Counted from the first letter of the stretch, positions 8,821 through 17,653 are shown. The stretch is 64,000 nt of DNA from Subsaximicrobium wynnwilliamsii (GCF_007997225.1 NZ_VORM01000003.1:62001-126000); one strand, 5' to 3'. Notes: generated by a model not told the origin, from the sequence alone. Program-made: numbers and translations.

Positions 8821-9441
8821 TTAGTTTTTTGTTAAATCGTTTGTTGTTTCTATGACAAATCCATCAGCCGTTGATTTGTCCAATAAATCGATACGGACAC
8901 GCTCAATGATGCCATATCCGTCTTCGGCAATACCTTGAATTGGAATCAGTTTTACTTTGTAAATAACAGATGGTAAGTACTTCCCTCCTATAATTGACCA
9001 TAATTGATTTTGCTGATTGAGATCCATATTTTGAATCTCAAGTACAATCTGAAGGTTTTCAGGTCTTCCCGGTAACGGAATTTCATAAATATGTTGCTCT
9101 TGAAAACATTCCAAGACCTTTTCCAGTCTTTGTAAAGAATCTGTATATCTTGCATTACTACTGCAAGCCGCGAACAATAAGTTTAAACTAAAAGATTTTT
9201 GAGGATTAGACCTTTTACTGTAATCATCGTTTCCGTCTTTGATGAAATAGACATTTTTATTATTGGCCAAGCGTTCCTCATCAATCTTAAGAACCGTGAT
9301 GAAAATTTTTGAAAAATTGACTGACTTAAATTCATCATCGCTCAAAAGTCCTACATTACCCACACTAACACTGTTAGAAGTCCCAGAAAAACTTTCGATT
9401 CGATCTTTAATAAATTCTAAGACTGGAACGATTGTGTTCAT
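8821..9441 (-). CDS. DUF4255 protein, eCIS tube terminator/cap (Afp16/Pvc16-like)
   Basis: This 206-residue protein has the DUF4255 pattern: an N-terminal helix (VLEFIKDRIESF), a central segment LNLLFAACSSNARYTDSLQR, FQEQHIYEIPLPG, and QNQLWSIIGGKYLPSVIYKV. In Afp and PVC the DUF4255 protein (Afp16/Pvc16) caps the distal end of the tube and sheath and sets particle completion. There it is the last gene; here it opens the operon, 12 bases ahead of the sheath. No TAnnTTTG element was found directly upstream, so the promoter remains unidentified. Confidence 0.9.
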   Translation of the reverse strand: MNTIVPVLEFIKDRIESFSGTSNSVSVGNVGLLSDDEFKSVNFSKIFITVLKIDEERLANNKNVYFIKDGNDDYSKRSNPQKSFSLNLLFAACSSNARYTDSLQRLEKVLECFQEQHIYEIPLPGRPENLQIVLEIQNMDLNQQNQLWSIIGGKYLPSVIYKVKLIPIQGIAEDGYGIIERVRIDLLDKSTADGFVIETTNDLTKN

Positions 9442-10035
9442 AATTATAACAAATAGTTTATATGGAAGTAAAAACCTTTATTTTCAATTGATAAATGCGA
9501 TGTTATATGATTTACAATAGAGCTTGGCATAGCATAAATGGCAGCTTTTTGATTTCATTCAATAGCCAAAATTATGCTCGTGACAATGCATCTTTTTAAT
9601 ACATTATCAAGTTCAAAACTGTACTGTTAAAATTTTTGTGGAGATAATCTAATTTTACTAAACTAGATCTATATACTCGAAATATAAAAATATTCTTTCA
9701 CAATCAGTTGTAAAAACCCGCCCTTTAATTTGAAAGTCAGGAATATAGTATGTTTTAGAAAGTGCTAATTGAAATGAATCAAGCAATTTTAGTGAAACCA
9801 AGTTCTTGAAGAAAACTGAATTTGTCAAAATGAAATTTGAAGAGAAATGCTCCACAATAAATTTTATAGTCCATGGAGGAATGGAGAAAATCCTGATATT
9901 ATAAAAGCGAAATTAAGAGTGATTAGTAAGTAAGCCAATCAATTTGGGTTTCGGCAAAATTAAAATCAAAACGAACATTGATTTTAACTCTATTTTAGTT
10001 TGCTGAATCCATAACATTTGATTGTGATTAAACAT
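9442..10035. other. Intergenic region upstream of the eCIS operon, no convincing gene
   Basis: About 590 bases of AT-rich sequence separate the first eCIS gene from the broken recombinase. The only frame of note is a 65-codon GTG-start frame at 9855-9658 (minus) whose translation has no recognisable motif and is probably chance. The eCIS promoter is expected near 9442-9560 on the minus strand, but I see no clean match to the usual -7 element. No regulator gene is present between the operon and the recombinase. Confidence 0.5.
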
Positions 10036-11050
10036 CTAATGATATCTTGATAAAATGACAATCAATGGGATAATCCTTGAATCAAGTTCTCGTTTATAAT
10101 AAACATATTCTGTGAATTTTTCCATATTATCATGGATAAGGCAGATCAATACAACAGCTTTGTCCGAAATCTCTGTATATCTAAATAAATGCAATAAGTC
10201 TGTAGCTAAATTTAAACTGTTTGTTTTTTCGGCTTCATCCTTATATTTTTCAATAATTGCCAAGGCATTGGGCAAAATGGGGATTTTGACCGTTTCATTT
10301 GTTTTTTCACGTTTGGTAAAGATCCAATAGTTGTTGTCGATGCCCCTAATAATATGGTTCAAAGTCAGTTCCCTGGCACCTAAATAAGAAAGTACCGTAT
10401 AACAGGAAAATGTAAAACAGTCCTATACACGTTCCAACCGCTCCATAGTGAAATGCATGTTTTCAATCAGTTCGAGTTCGCGCTAAGCAAGGAACTGTCT
10501 GTCAAATTTATTGTACTTAAGCTGAAACTGATTGAACGGATTTTTTGGAAACCATAATAACTTAACGGCAAGGTTGCCCATTTTTTTAAAGCGTTTCAAA
10601 TGTTTTATAATGCCATTATTGGAACGCACCAATTCCTTTTTTGGATTTCTGAAGGCTCTCAGGAACTGCTCAAATTCACCAATGAACCGATAGTTCAATT
10701 GTTTCAGGTAAATGTCATCCGCTTTTGAAACTTTACTCAAATACTTCAAAAGACATCTTCCTGTAGTGTGATATTTTTTCATGGTGCCATATTTCAAAAT
10801 GCCGACCATGCTGGCACTATGGTAGGCTATGCGCTGATTTAGTGTCTTATGGCTCTCGTCCAGACCCAAATAACGTGCTTTAATGGCGTTTGCGGTTCTC
10901 TCCTTATTCCAGAAATTGTTTATGGCAGTCCAATTAAATGGCTATTTACTTGGTCTAGGCAGGTATTGAGGACTTTTGTTTTGTAGGAACTTCCACGTGC
11001 CCTATTCCTGTTGCTGTCCCATCATAACTTGATTCCATTTGGAGGAAACA
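10036..11050 (-). pseudogene. Degraded tyrosine recombinase (Bacteroidota integrase type)
   Basis: Fragments of one integrase are spread over two frames. Near 11050-10950 the product reads SSKWNQV, then after a frameshift WDSNRNRARGSSYKTKV, matching the arm-binding domain of these integrases. Another shift leads at about 10915 to NKERTANAIKARYLGLD and the SAM-like core-binding domain (to 10483). Two in-frame TAG codons (10483-10485 and about 10426) then interrupt the frame before the start of the catalytic domain, FTFSCYTVLSYLGARELT and WIFTKREKTNETVKIPIL. The end (10036-10150) no longer resembles the HxxR...Y catalytic part. The gene is on the same strand as tRNA-Pro and starts about 120 bases beyond its 3' end, the usual place for an island integrase. 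It cannot be active. Confidence 0.85.
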
Positions 11051-11133
11051 TAAATGATATGAACTAAGTATTTCGCTTTTTTAAAAAAAAGATCTACTTA
11101 GATTGTTTACATTTTTATATCTGAAGCAAACAT

Positions 11134-11170
11134 AAAAAAAGCCAAAAAAAAATTAATTTTTTTGGCTTTT
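11134..11170 (-). terminator. Rho-independent terminator after tRNA-Pro
   Basis: An AT-rich inverted repeat, AAAAGCC followed by A/T stem and GGCTTTTTTT on the minus strand, lies 3 bases past the CCA end of tRNA-Pro. Both sides have A or T runs, so it could act in both directions. Confidence 0.7.
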
Positions 11171-11172
11171 AA

Positions 11173-11250
11173 TGGTCGGGGTGGCAGGATTCGAACCTGC
11201 GACCTCCGCGTCCCAAACGCGGCGCGATAACCGGGCTACGCTACACCCCG
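11173..11250 (-). tRNA. tRNA-Pro (anticodon TGG)
   Basis: On the minus strand the sequence folds as a tRNA: acceptor CGGGGTG pairs with CACCCCG, anticodon stem CCGCG/CGCGG encloses the loop TTTGGGA with anticodon TGG, and the T arm contains GGTTCGAATCC. The 3' CCA is encoded at 11173-11175. A TATATTTG promoter element lies 23 bases upstream and a terminator follows. The adjacent broken integrase suggests its 3' end served as an attachment site. Confidence 0.97.
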
Positions 11251-11273
11251 AATTGGTTATCTCTAACGGGATG

Positions 11274-11281
11274 CAAATATA
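11274..11281 (-). promoter_or_regulatory. Promoter -7 element for tRNA-Pro
   Basis: TATATTTG on the minus strand matches the Bacteroidota -7 consensus TAnnTTTG exactly and sits 23 bases before the tRNA 5' end. A -33 TTG is not obvious. Confidence 0.55.
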
Positions 11282-11395
11282 AATTATTTTATTCATCTGA
11301 AAAGAAAAAAAAGATAAAAAATTTGTGTTTTTTGCGCTAAGGGCCTTCGCTATTAAGCCCTAATTTTACAATTCACTTTTTGAAGCCTCTTTTAA

Positions 11396-13696
11396 ATGTC
11401 CCAGATTAAAACTTATCTCTCCATAACCCTATGTTTTTTCTGGTGCTACAGCGCATTGGCGCAAACCGAGTTTAATGCTAAGGTTATTGAAATGGCTAAC
11501 GAAACACCCTTGGCCAATGCCTTTATTATCAACACAAAAACTAAAGACACACTAATTTCCAATAAAAATGGAAATTTCAATATCACTGATTTTGGCAGCT
11601 ATCTCCTTCAAAAACCGGGTTATTTTTCAAAGACAGTCCAGTTTAGTCAAAACGATTATCGCATTGTAAGCTTGCAAATCAACCCTCAACAATTGGGCGA
11701 GGTCGTGTTTAACACAAACCATGTGCCTAAACCTTTAAAAAAGGCTACTGCAGCAATAAACATTGTCACTTCAAAAGACATAGAACGGGCAAACAACATC
11801 AATTTTTCCCCTGTCTTAAATCGGGTGCCTGGCGTTTTTATGCAGAGTGGCACCCTAAGCACCAATCGCATTGTGATTAGAGGCATTGGTTCAAGGACGC
11901 TTTACGGCACCTCCAAAATTCGGGCCTATTTTAAAGACATCCCCCTTACCAACGGAAGTGGCGAGACCAATATCGAGGATTTTGAATTGGGCAGTATCTC
12001 CAGCTTCGAGATTATCAAAGGTGCAGTCTCCAGTATTTATGGAGCTGGCCTAGGCGGCACCATTCATCTTAAGCCCGAAAGTGCAACGTTCAATCAAACG
12101 AGCTTTAGTACGGAGCTCACTTTAGGTTCATTCGGACTTGTAAAAAGCCTCAACGAACTCAATTATGGCGCTTCAAAAAGCAACTATAAAGTGGTGTATA
12201 GCCATACTGAAAGCGATGGATATCGCGATAACAACAATTACAATCGAGAAACCTTAACTTTAAACTCCAATCACTATTTAGGTGAAAAAGACGAACTGTC
12301 ATTCTTGGGAAGTTATGTTGATTTAAAAGCTTTCATCCCAAGTTCTATCAATGCATCCGATTTTGAAAATCGTCCAAAAACCGCTGCTCTCAATTGGAAA
12401 CAGGCTCAAGGATACGAAGCTGCAAAACGTGGGATTTTCGGCTTATCCTGGAAACACCAATATTCCAGTTCTTTAAACCAAAACACGAGCATTTTTACCT
12501 CTTTTAGAGATGCTTATGAGCCAAGACCTTTCAATATTTTAACTGAAAATTCTTTTGCCTTTGGCATAAGGACCAGGTTATTGGGCGACATAAAGCTACT
12601 CGAAAAGGATTTGAACTGGACGCTTGGCGCTGAAGTATTCCGGGAGCATTACCGCTCTAAAACTTTTGAAAATCTTTACGAAGCGTTTCCTATCGGGACT
12701 GGAAGTGTTCAAGGGGCAAAGGCTTCAGATTTCAAGGAAAAACGGGACTATTACAACCTCTTTTTTGAAGGCAACTATGAATTTTCAGAAGCGACTACGC
12801 TTTCCGTGGGATTGAACATGAATCAAACTGGGTATGATTTGACCGATGATTTTGCTGTTTCCGAAGAAAATCCAGACCAATCCGGCAATTTTCAGTTTAA
12901 AACCATTCTGTCACCAAAATTTGGGGTGTCGCATCTGTTTTCTGAAGCAATTTCAGCTTTTGCAAGTATTAGCCATGGCTTCTCGCCCATTTCATCGGCA
13001 GAGACCTTATTGCCCGACGGACAAATAAACACCCAACTCAAACCTGAAACGGGGTGGAATTTTGAATTGGGCACGCGTGGCACGTCTCTGGACAACAGAC
13101 TCAATTATAGCCTGAATATATACCGCTTGGATGTCAAAAACCTACTGGTCGCAAGACGCGTGGGGCAAGACCAATATATTGGGGTCAACGCTGGTAGAAC
13201 CCAACATGATGGTCTCGAATTATCGGCAGAATACCAGTGGTTTCAAAGCGCAGACTTTACTTTAAGCAGCTTTGCCAATTATAGTTTGAATCATTATAAG
13301 TTCAAGGAATTTATTGATGATGGGCAAAATTTTTCTGGTAACGAACTTACTGGCGTTCCCAATGGGATTTTCAATGCAGGAGTGGATGTGACATCTAAAA
13401 TTGGCTTCTATGGTAATATCAACTTTCAGCAGGTGGGTAAGATGCCTATTACAGATAGCAACAACTTATATTCAAATGCTTACAGCTTGACCAACCTCAA
13501 AATTGGTTACGCACCAAAATTGAGCGAGCAATTACAACTCAATCTATTTTTTGGGCTCAACAATATATTTGACACGGCTTATGCCTCGCAAATTTTAATC
13601 AACGCCAACAGTTTCGGCAACGCGGCACCTCGCTATTATTATCCTGGAGAACCGTCAAATTACTTCAGCGGAATTAGCCTAAATTATGTTTTTTAA
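11396..13696 (+). CDS. TonB-dependent outer-membrane receptor
   Basis: The 766-residue protein has a signal peptide (MSQIKTYLSITLCFFWCYSA, cleavage after ALAQ), a short carboxypeptidase-regulatory-like domain (about 25-105), a plug domain (TAAINIVTSKDIERANNINF through RIVIRGIGSRTLYGTSKIRA and GAVSSIYGAGLGGTIHL), and a barrel ending in the aromatic terminus GISLNYVF. Such receptors import a ligand across the outer membrane using TonB energy. The gene is followed after 25 bases by a PQQ-type sugar dehydrogenase and then a cytochrome c, so the three look co-transcribed. The ligand is not visible from sequence; the context allows PQQ (as for E. coli PqqU) or a sugar or metal. Confidence 0.9.
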   Translation: MSQIKTYLSITLCFFWCYSALAQTEFNAKVIEMANETPLANAFIINTKTKDTLISNKNGNFNITDFGSYLLQKPGYFSKTVQFSQNDYRIVSLQINPQQLGEVVFNTNHVPKPLKKATAAINIVTSKDIERANNINFSPVLNRVPGVFMQSGTLSTNRIVIRGIGSRTLYGTSKIRAYFKDIPLTNGSGETNIEDFELGSISSFEIIKGAVSSIYGAGLGGTIHLKPESATFNQTSFSTELTLGSFGLVKSLNELNYGASKSNYKVVYSHTESDGYRDNNNYNRETLTLNSNHYLGEKDELSFLGSYVDLKAFIPSSINASDFENRPKTAALNWKQAQGYEAAKRGIFGLSWKHQYSSSLNQNTSIFTSFRDAYEPRPFNILTENSFAFGIRTRLLGDIKLLEKDLNWTLGAEVFREHYRSKTFENLYEAFPIGTGSVQGAKASDFKEKRDYYNLFFEGNYEFSEATTLSVGLNMNQTGYDLTDDFAVSEENPDQSGNFQFKTILSPKFGVSHLFSEAISAFASISHGFSPISSAETLLPDGQINTQLKPETGWNFELGTRGTSLDNRLNYSLNIYRLDVKNLLVARRVGQDQYIGVNAGRTQHDGLELSAEYQWFQSADFTLSSFANYSLNHYKFKEFIDDGQNFSGNELTGVPNGIFNAGVDVTSKIGFYGNINFQQVGKMPITDSNNLYSNAYSLTNLKIGYAPKLSEQLQLNLFFGLNNIFDTAYASQILINANSFGNAAPRYYYPGEPSNYFSGISLNYVF

Positions 13697-13721
13697 TTAA
13701 CTTGAACCAAAAATCCATCTC

Positions 13722-14834
13722 ATGAACCATCGCTGCACGCTTTCAGTTTTAGCTTCCCTCCTTTTATGGAGTTTATTGGCCTGTGCCCAAGATAAAAATC
13801 CCATCAATACCAAAAATTCACATGAAGTGGTAGTACCCGATTTGAGCATTCCCTGGGGCTTCTGCTTTTTACCCGACGGTGCTATGCTCATTACAGAAAA
13901 GGAGGGCGAGCTCATTCATTTTAAGGATGGGAAAAAAACTCAGATTTCTGGCATTCCCGAAGTTTACAACCGTGGTCAAGGCGGACTCATGGACATAAAA
14001 TTACACCCAGATTATAAGGACAATGATTGGATTTATCTAACCTATGCCTCTTCGGAAGGCGAGGAAGAAGGAGGAAATACCGCCTTGATGCGCGCTAAAC
14101 TTAAAGACAATGCGCTTGTGGAACAGGAAATACTTTACAAAGCAACCCCAAACACCACAAGAGGACAGCATTTTGGGTCGCGCATTGTGTTTGACGATGA
14201 CGGATATTTGTTTTTTACCATTGGCGAACGTGGCAATCGCGATGAGAACCCTCAGGATATTAGCCGAGATGGCGGGAAGGTCTATCGTTTGAATGACGAT
14301 GGCAGCATCCCAGATGATAATCCGTTTGTGAACACGCCTAATGCCAAAAAAGCCATATATTCCTACGGGCATCGCAATCAGCAAGGGATGGTTATCAACC
14401 CTACAACCCAAGCCATTTGGGCGCATGAGCACGGGCCTAAAGGTGGCGACGAAATCAACATTGTCGAAGCTGGAAAAAATTACGGCTGGCCAGTTATTAC
14501 ATACGGCGTCAACTATTCTGGCACCACAATTACCGATGAAACCTCGAGACCCAACATGGCACAGCCATTGTATTATTGGGTGCCTTCCATTGCCCCCAGT
14601 GGTATGGAATTCATCTCTAGTGATGTTTACGAAGGCTGGAAGGGGAATCTCTTGGTGGGCTCCTTGAAGTTTCAGTATTTGGATAATTGCTATATTAAAG
14701 ACAATAAAGTGGTCAAGCAAGAACGCCTATTGGATGGTTTAGGACGGGTGCGCTCTATAAACCAAGGCCCAGACGGGTTTATCTATGTGGGCATTGAAAA
14801 TTTAGGTATCGTTAAATTGATTCAGACGAAATGA
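13722..14834 (+). CDS. PQQ-dependent glucose/sorbosone dehydrogenase family lipoprotein
   Basis: The 370-residue protein begins with a lipoprotein signal (LLLWSLLACAQDK, lipobox LLAC at residues 18-21) and then a six-bladed propeller of the GSDH/YliI family. Family landmarks are IPWGFCFLPDGAMLITEKEG, GQGGLMDIKLHPDYKDNDWI, SYGHRNQQGMVINPTTQ and the PQQ-site segment AHEHGPKGGDEINIVEAGKN with the conserved His residues. These enzymes oxidise aldose sugars in the periplasm with PQQ and Ca2+. Its stop overlaps the cytochrome c start by four bases (ATGA), fitting direct electron transfer to that partner. No PQQ synthesis genes are in the window. Confidence 0.88.
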   Translation: MNHRCTLSVLASLLLWSLLACAQDKNPINTKNSHEVVVPDLSIPWGFCFLPDGAMLITEKEGELIHFKDGKKTQISGIPEVYNRGQGGLMDIKLHPDYKDNDWIYLTYASSEGEEEGGNTALMRAKLKDNALVEQEILYKATPNTTRGQHFGSRIVFDDDGYLFFTIGERGNRDENPQDISRDGGKVYRLNDDGSIPDDNPFVNTPNAKKAIYSYGHRNQQGMVINPTTQAIWAHEHGPKGGDEINIVEAGKNYGWPVITYGVNYSGTTITDETSRPNMAQPLYYWVPSIAPSGMEFISSDVYEGWKGNLLVGSLKFQYLDNCYIKDNKVVKQERLLDGLGRVRSINQGPDGFIYVGIENLGIVKLIQTK

Positions 14835-15286
14835 AAAATTCCTTAATAATCATACTTGCGGTTTTGATGTTCTGTGCTTGCAATACTACAGAAAAAAAAC
14901 AGGGTTTAGCAGTCGCTTCTTCTTCCGAACTAAAACCGGTAAAACAGGATTCCGAACTTAGCGAAAGCATTGCACGAGGTGAGAGTATCTATACCGATTT
15001 CTGCATGAGTTGCCATTTACCAAACGGCCAAGGTGTTGCGAATGTGTATCCGCCCCTTGCAAATTCTGACTATCTCAAAAACAAGCAAACGGAAAGTATT
15101 AAGGCCATAAAATATGGATTGTCTGGCAAAATTGTGGTCAACGGAAGCCCTTACAATAACGTCATGTCGCCCATGGGACTTGAAGATGATGAAACCGTCG
15201 ATGTGATGAATTACATCAACAACAGTTGGGGTAACACTTTTGGTACGTTGATAACTGAAACACAAGTTTCAAAAATTGAACAGTGA
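14831..15286 (+). CDS. Class I cytochrome c lipoprotein
   Basis: This 151-residue protein has a lipobox (LMFCAC, Cys17 or nearby) and one haem-binding site CMSCH followed by LPNGQGVANVYPPLANSDYL. A distal Met ligand is likely in NVMSPMGLEDDE, and the helix DDETVDVMNYINNSWGN closes the fold. It is probably a lipid-anchored electron acceptor for the dehydrogenase encoded just upstream, with which it overlaps by four bases. Electrons would pass on to a terminal oxidase encoded elsewhere. Confidence 0.9.
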   Translation: MKNSLIIILAVLMFCACNTTEKKQGLAVASSSELKPVKQDSELSESIARGESIYTDFCMSCHLPNGQGVANVYPPLANSDYLKNKQTESIKAIKYGLSGKIVVNGSPYNNVMSPMGLEDDETVDVMNYINNSWGNTFGTLITETQVSKIEQ

Positions 15287-15303
15287 AAATAGTTGTGAAT
15301 TGC

Positions 15304-15311
15304 TAAATTTG
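15304..15311 (+). promoter_or_regulatory. Promoter -7 element upstream of udk
   Basis: TAAATTTG matches TAnnTTTG exactly and lies 24 bases before the udk ATG. It would drive the overlapping udk, septum protein and mutA genes. No well-spaced -33 TTG was found. Confidence 0.45.
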
Positions 15312-15335
15312 TAACCTAAACAAGTTATAAAAAAT

Positions 15336-15950
15336 ATGCTCATTATAGGAATCGCAGGCGGAACAGGCTGCGGAAAAACAACTGTGGTCAACCAAATACT
15401 CAACGAATTACCAGAAGGCGAAGTTGGTATTCTGTCGCAAGATTCGTATTATATGGATACCACGCATTTAAGTTATGAAGAACGTACCAAAATCAATTTT
15501 GATCATCCAAGATCTATCGATTTTGAGCTATTGGAGGCGCACCTCAAGGCTTTGCGCAGAGGAGAACATGTGGATCAACCCGTATATTCCTTTGTAAAAC
15601 ACAATCGAACCGGCGATACCATCAAGACCAAGCCCAGAAAAGTGATGATCGTTGAAGGCATCCTTATTTTGACGCACCCTGAGTTACGCAAGCTATTTGA
15701 TATTAAGATTTATGTGCATGCCGATAGTGATGAGCGCCTCATAAGACGACTCAAACGCGATATTTCAGAACGTGGTCGGGATCTTGATGAAGTGCTTGCC
15801 CGTTACCAAAATACTTTAAAGCCTATGCATCAACAATTTATAGAACCTATGAAGGAGTATGCAGATATCATCATCCCAAATAACCGCCATAATATGGTGG
15901 CCATTGGCATTGTGAGAACCATTATAAATGAGAAACTCAACTATGTTTAA
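15336..15950 (+). CDS. udk: Uridine kinase
   Basis: The 204-residue protein has Walker A GGTGCGKT at residues 8-15, QDSYYMDTTHLSYEERTKIN and FDHPRSIDFELLEAHLKALR (the nucleoside-binding region), KVMIVEGILILTHPELR and the lid RLIRRLKRDISERGRD. This is the complete uridine/cytidine kinase pattern for pyrimidine salvage, making UMP and CMP. Length is normal. The end overlaps the next gene by 8 bases, so translation is probably coupled to the septum protein. Confidence 0.95.
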   Translation: MLIIGIAGGTGCGKTTVVNQILNELPEGEVGILSQDSYYMDTTHLSYEERTKINFDHPRSIDFELLEAHLKALRRGEHVDQPVYSFVKHNRTGDTIKTKPRKVMIVEGILILTHPELRKLFDIKIYVHADSDERLIRRLKRDISERGRDLDEVLARYQNTLKPMHQQFIEPMKEYADIIIPNNRHNMVAIGIVRTIINEKLNYV

Positions 15951-16248
15951 ATATCTCAAAAATATCTTTGTGCTCATCTTCATCTGTTTTGCAATTTGGA
16001 TGCTGTTTTTTGATGCCAATTCGCTAATAATCCACAGTGAACTCAACTCTGAAATCAGTGACCTCGAAGACCAAAAGGTCTATTATGGCAATGAAATCAT
16101 CAAGGATAAAAAAGCCATTAAGCAACTGAGTACCGATGAAGGTATCGAGAAAATGGCACGTGAAAAGTATTACATGAAGAAAGAAAATGAAGACATCTAC
16201 ATCATTGAATATGAAGATAGCCTGAAATTAGAAACACAAGATGACTAA
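15943..16248 (+). CDS. FtsB/DivIC-type septum formation protein
   Basis: Starting at the ATG at 15943, the protein has 101 residues: a short cytoplasmic tail, one membrane helix (IFVLIFICFAIWMLFF) and a coiled coil (SELNSEISDLEDQKVYYGNE, then a Lys-rich heptad run) followed by the family motif EKMAREKYYMKKENEDIYII. FtsB/DivIC proteins form a complex with FtsL and FtsQ at the division septum. An in-frame ATG 15 bases earlier is possible, but the start at 15943 puts Lys residues just before the helix and gives a shorter overlap with udk. The gene overlaps mutA by 8 bases. Confidence 0.88.
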   Translation: MFKYLKNIFVLIFICFAIWMLFFDANSLIIHSELNSEISDLEDQKVYYGNEIIKDKKAIKQLSTDEGIEKMAREKYYMKKENEDIYIIEYEDSLKLETQDD

Positions 16249-17605
16249 GCCATTATTCGAACAATTCAAAGCAGTTTCCGCAAAGCAATGGAAGCAAAAA
16301 ATCCAGGCCGATTTAAAAGGTGCAGATTATAACGACACCTTAATCTGGCATTCCAACGAGGGCATTAACGTGAAACCTTTCTACCATGCCGATGATTTTG
16401 AACATTTGCCCAACACTTCAGAAGCGCGCGCGAGCCAGTTCAAAATTTGTCAGACTATTTTTGTTGCCAACGTGCAAATGTCCAACAAAAAAGCATTGGA
16501 CGCCATAGAACGTGGTGCAGAGTCGATAAAGTTCATTATCCCTGCAGAAGACATTTCCATAGAGCAACTGCTTCAGAACATAACTCTAAGCAGCATTCCT
16601 ATATATTTTGAATTGCAGTTTTTATCTTCGGATTATGTAAAAAACATCCCTTCAGAAAATACTGTTATTCTAAATGATATCATCGGAAGACTGACTTCAA
16701 CGGGAAATTGGTTCAAGACGCTTAACGAAGATTTCTCAAAATTCGAAACCATTGTAAAACAAACCGCAAGCTTTTCCGTCGATGCGTCCATTTATCAAAA
16801 TGCAGGTGCGAACATGACCCAGCAATTGGCCTATTGTTTGGCTCATGCTGCGGAATATTTGCAGGTTTTAGACCATAAATTAACTGAAGCAGAGAAAGCC
16901 AAATTAGAAGTGCATTTTACGGTTGCGGTAGGCAGCAATTATTTTTTTGAAATCGCCAAATTACGGGCTTTAAGAACCCTTTGGCGCAGTCTGGCTTCAG
17001 AATTTAACGTCAACCCGAAGTGTGAGATTTTTGCCATACCCACAAAACGCAACAAAACGCTTTATGACTATAACACCAACATGCTGCGCACCACTACAGA
17101 ATGTATGAGTGCAATTCTTGGTGCTGCCAATACTGTTTGCAATTTAGCTTACGACGCCATTTACCATAAAGACAACGAGTTTGGCGAGCGCATTGCTAGA
17201 AACCAATTGCTCATTTTAAAAAATGAAAGTTATTTTGATAAGGTCGATAATCCAGCCGACGGCGCTTATTATATTGAAACACTAACAACCGAATTAGCCA
17301 CTAAGGCCTTAGAAATATTTAAAGACATCGAAGCCAATGGCGGATTTTTAGCCCAATTGAAAGAAGGTACCATCCAACGAAAATCAAAGGAAAGCGCCCA
17401 ACAGGAACAGCAACAGTTTGATCAGGGAAAAATCACGCTTTTAGGCAGTAACAAACATCCCAACCCCGAAGACCGCATGAGCGATGACATTGAGCTTTAC
17501 CCGTTTGTCAAGACAAATCCCGTTAAGACCTTGATTGAGCCCATTATCGCAAAACGTTTGGCAGAAACCATTGAAAAAGAACGCCTCAAGGCTGAAACGG
17601 AGTAA
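16241..17605 (+). CDS. mutA: Methylmalonyl-CoA mutase small (non-catalytic) subunit
   Basis: The 454-residue protein opens KPLFEQFKAVSAKQWKQKIQ and contains the TIM-barrel-like motifs of the mutase family (YQNAGANMTQQLAYCLAHAA, FTVAVGSNYFFEIAKLRALR, TTTECMSAILGAANTVCNLA, ARNQLLILKNESYFDKVDNP, DGAYYIETLT). It stops before any cobalamin-binding domain and lacks the D-x-H-x-x-G motif, as expected for the beta (small) subunit. It pairs with MutB, encoded 1.8 kb downstream, to convert methylmalonyl-CoA and succinyl-CoA. Its start lies within the end of the septum-protein gene. Confidence 0.92.
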   Translation: MTKPLFEQFKAVSAKQWKQKIQADLKGADYNDTLIWHSNEGINVKPFYHADDFEHLPNTSEARASQFKICQTIFVANVQMSNKKALDAIERGAESIKFIIPAEDISIEQLLQNITLSSIPIYFELQFLSSDYVKNIPSENTVILNDIIGRLTSTGNWFKTLNEDFSKFETIVKQTASFSVDASIYQNAGANMTQQLAYCLAHAAEYLQVLDHKLTEAEKAKLEVHFTVAVGSNYFFEIAKLRALRTLWRSLASEFNVNPKCEIFAIPTKRNKTLYDYNTNMLRTTTECMSAILGAANTVCNLAYDAIYHKDNEFGERIARNQLLILKNESYFDKVDNPADGAYYIETLTTELATKALEIFKDIEANGGFLAQLKEGTIQRKSKESAQQEQQQFDQGKITLLGSNKHPNPEDRMSDDIELYPFVKTNPVKTLIEPIIAKRLAETIEKERLKAETE

Positions 17606-17653
17606 TCATCAATGGAAATACATTTTTATTTTAAACCATAATTTTTTTTACAA

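Noticed and set aside
1-9441. Reading the locus as a type VI secretion system or a prophage tail
   Set aside because: No membrane-complex, head, portal or terminase genes; DUF4255, DUF5908 and LysM members at their usual eCIS places favour eCIS.
9658-9855. 65-codon GTG frame upstream of the eCIS operon as a gene
   Set aside because: No motif and low-complexity composition; a chance frame is as likely.
14037-14720. Long minus-strand frame opposite the sugar dehydrogenase
   Set aside because: It is the shadow of the well-supported plus-strand gene and has no independent motif or ribosome-binding context.
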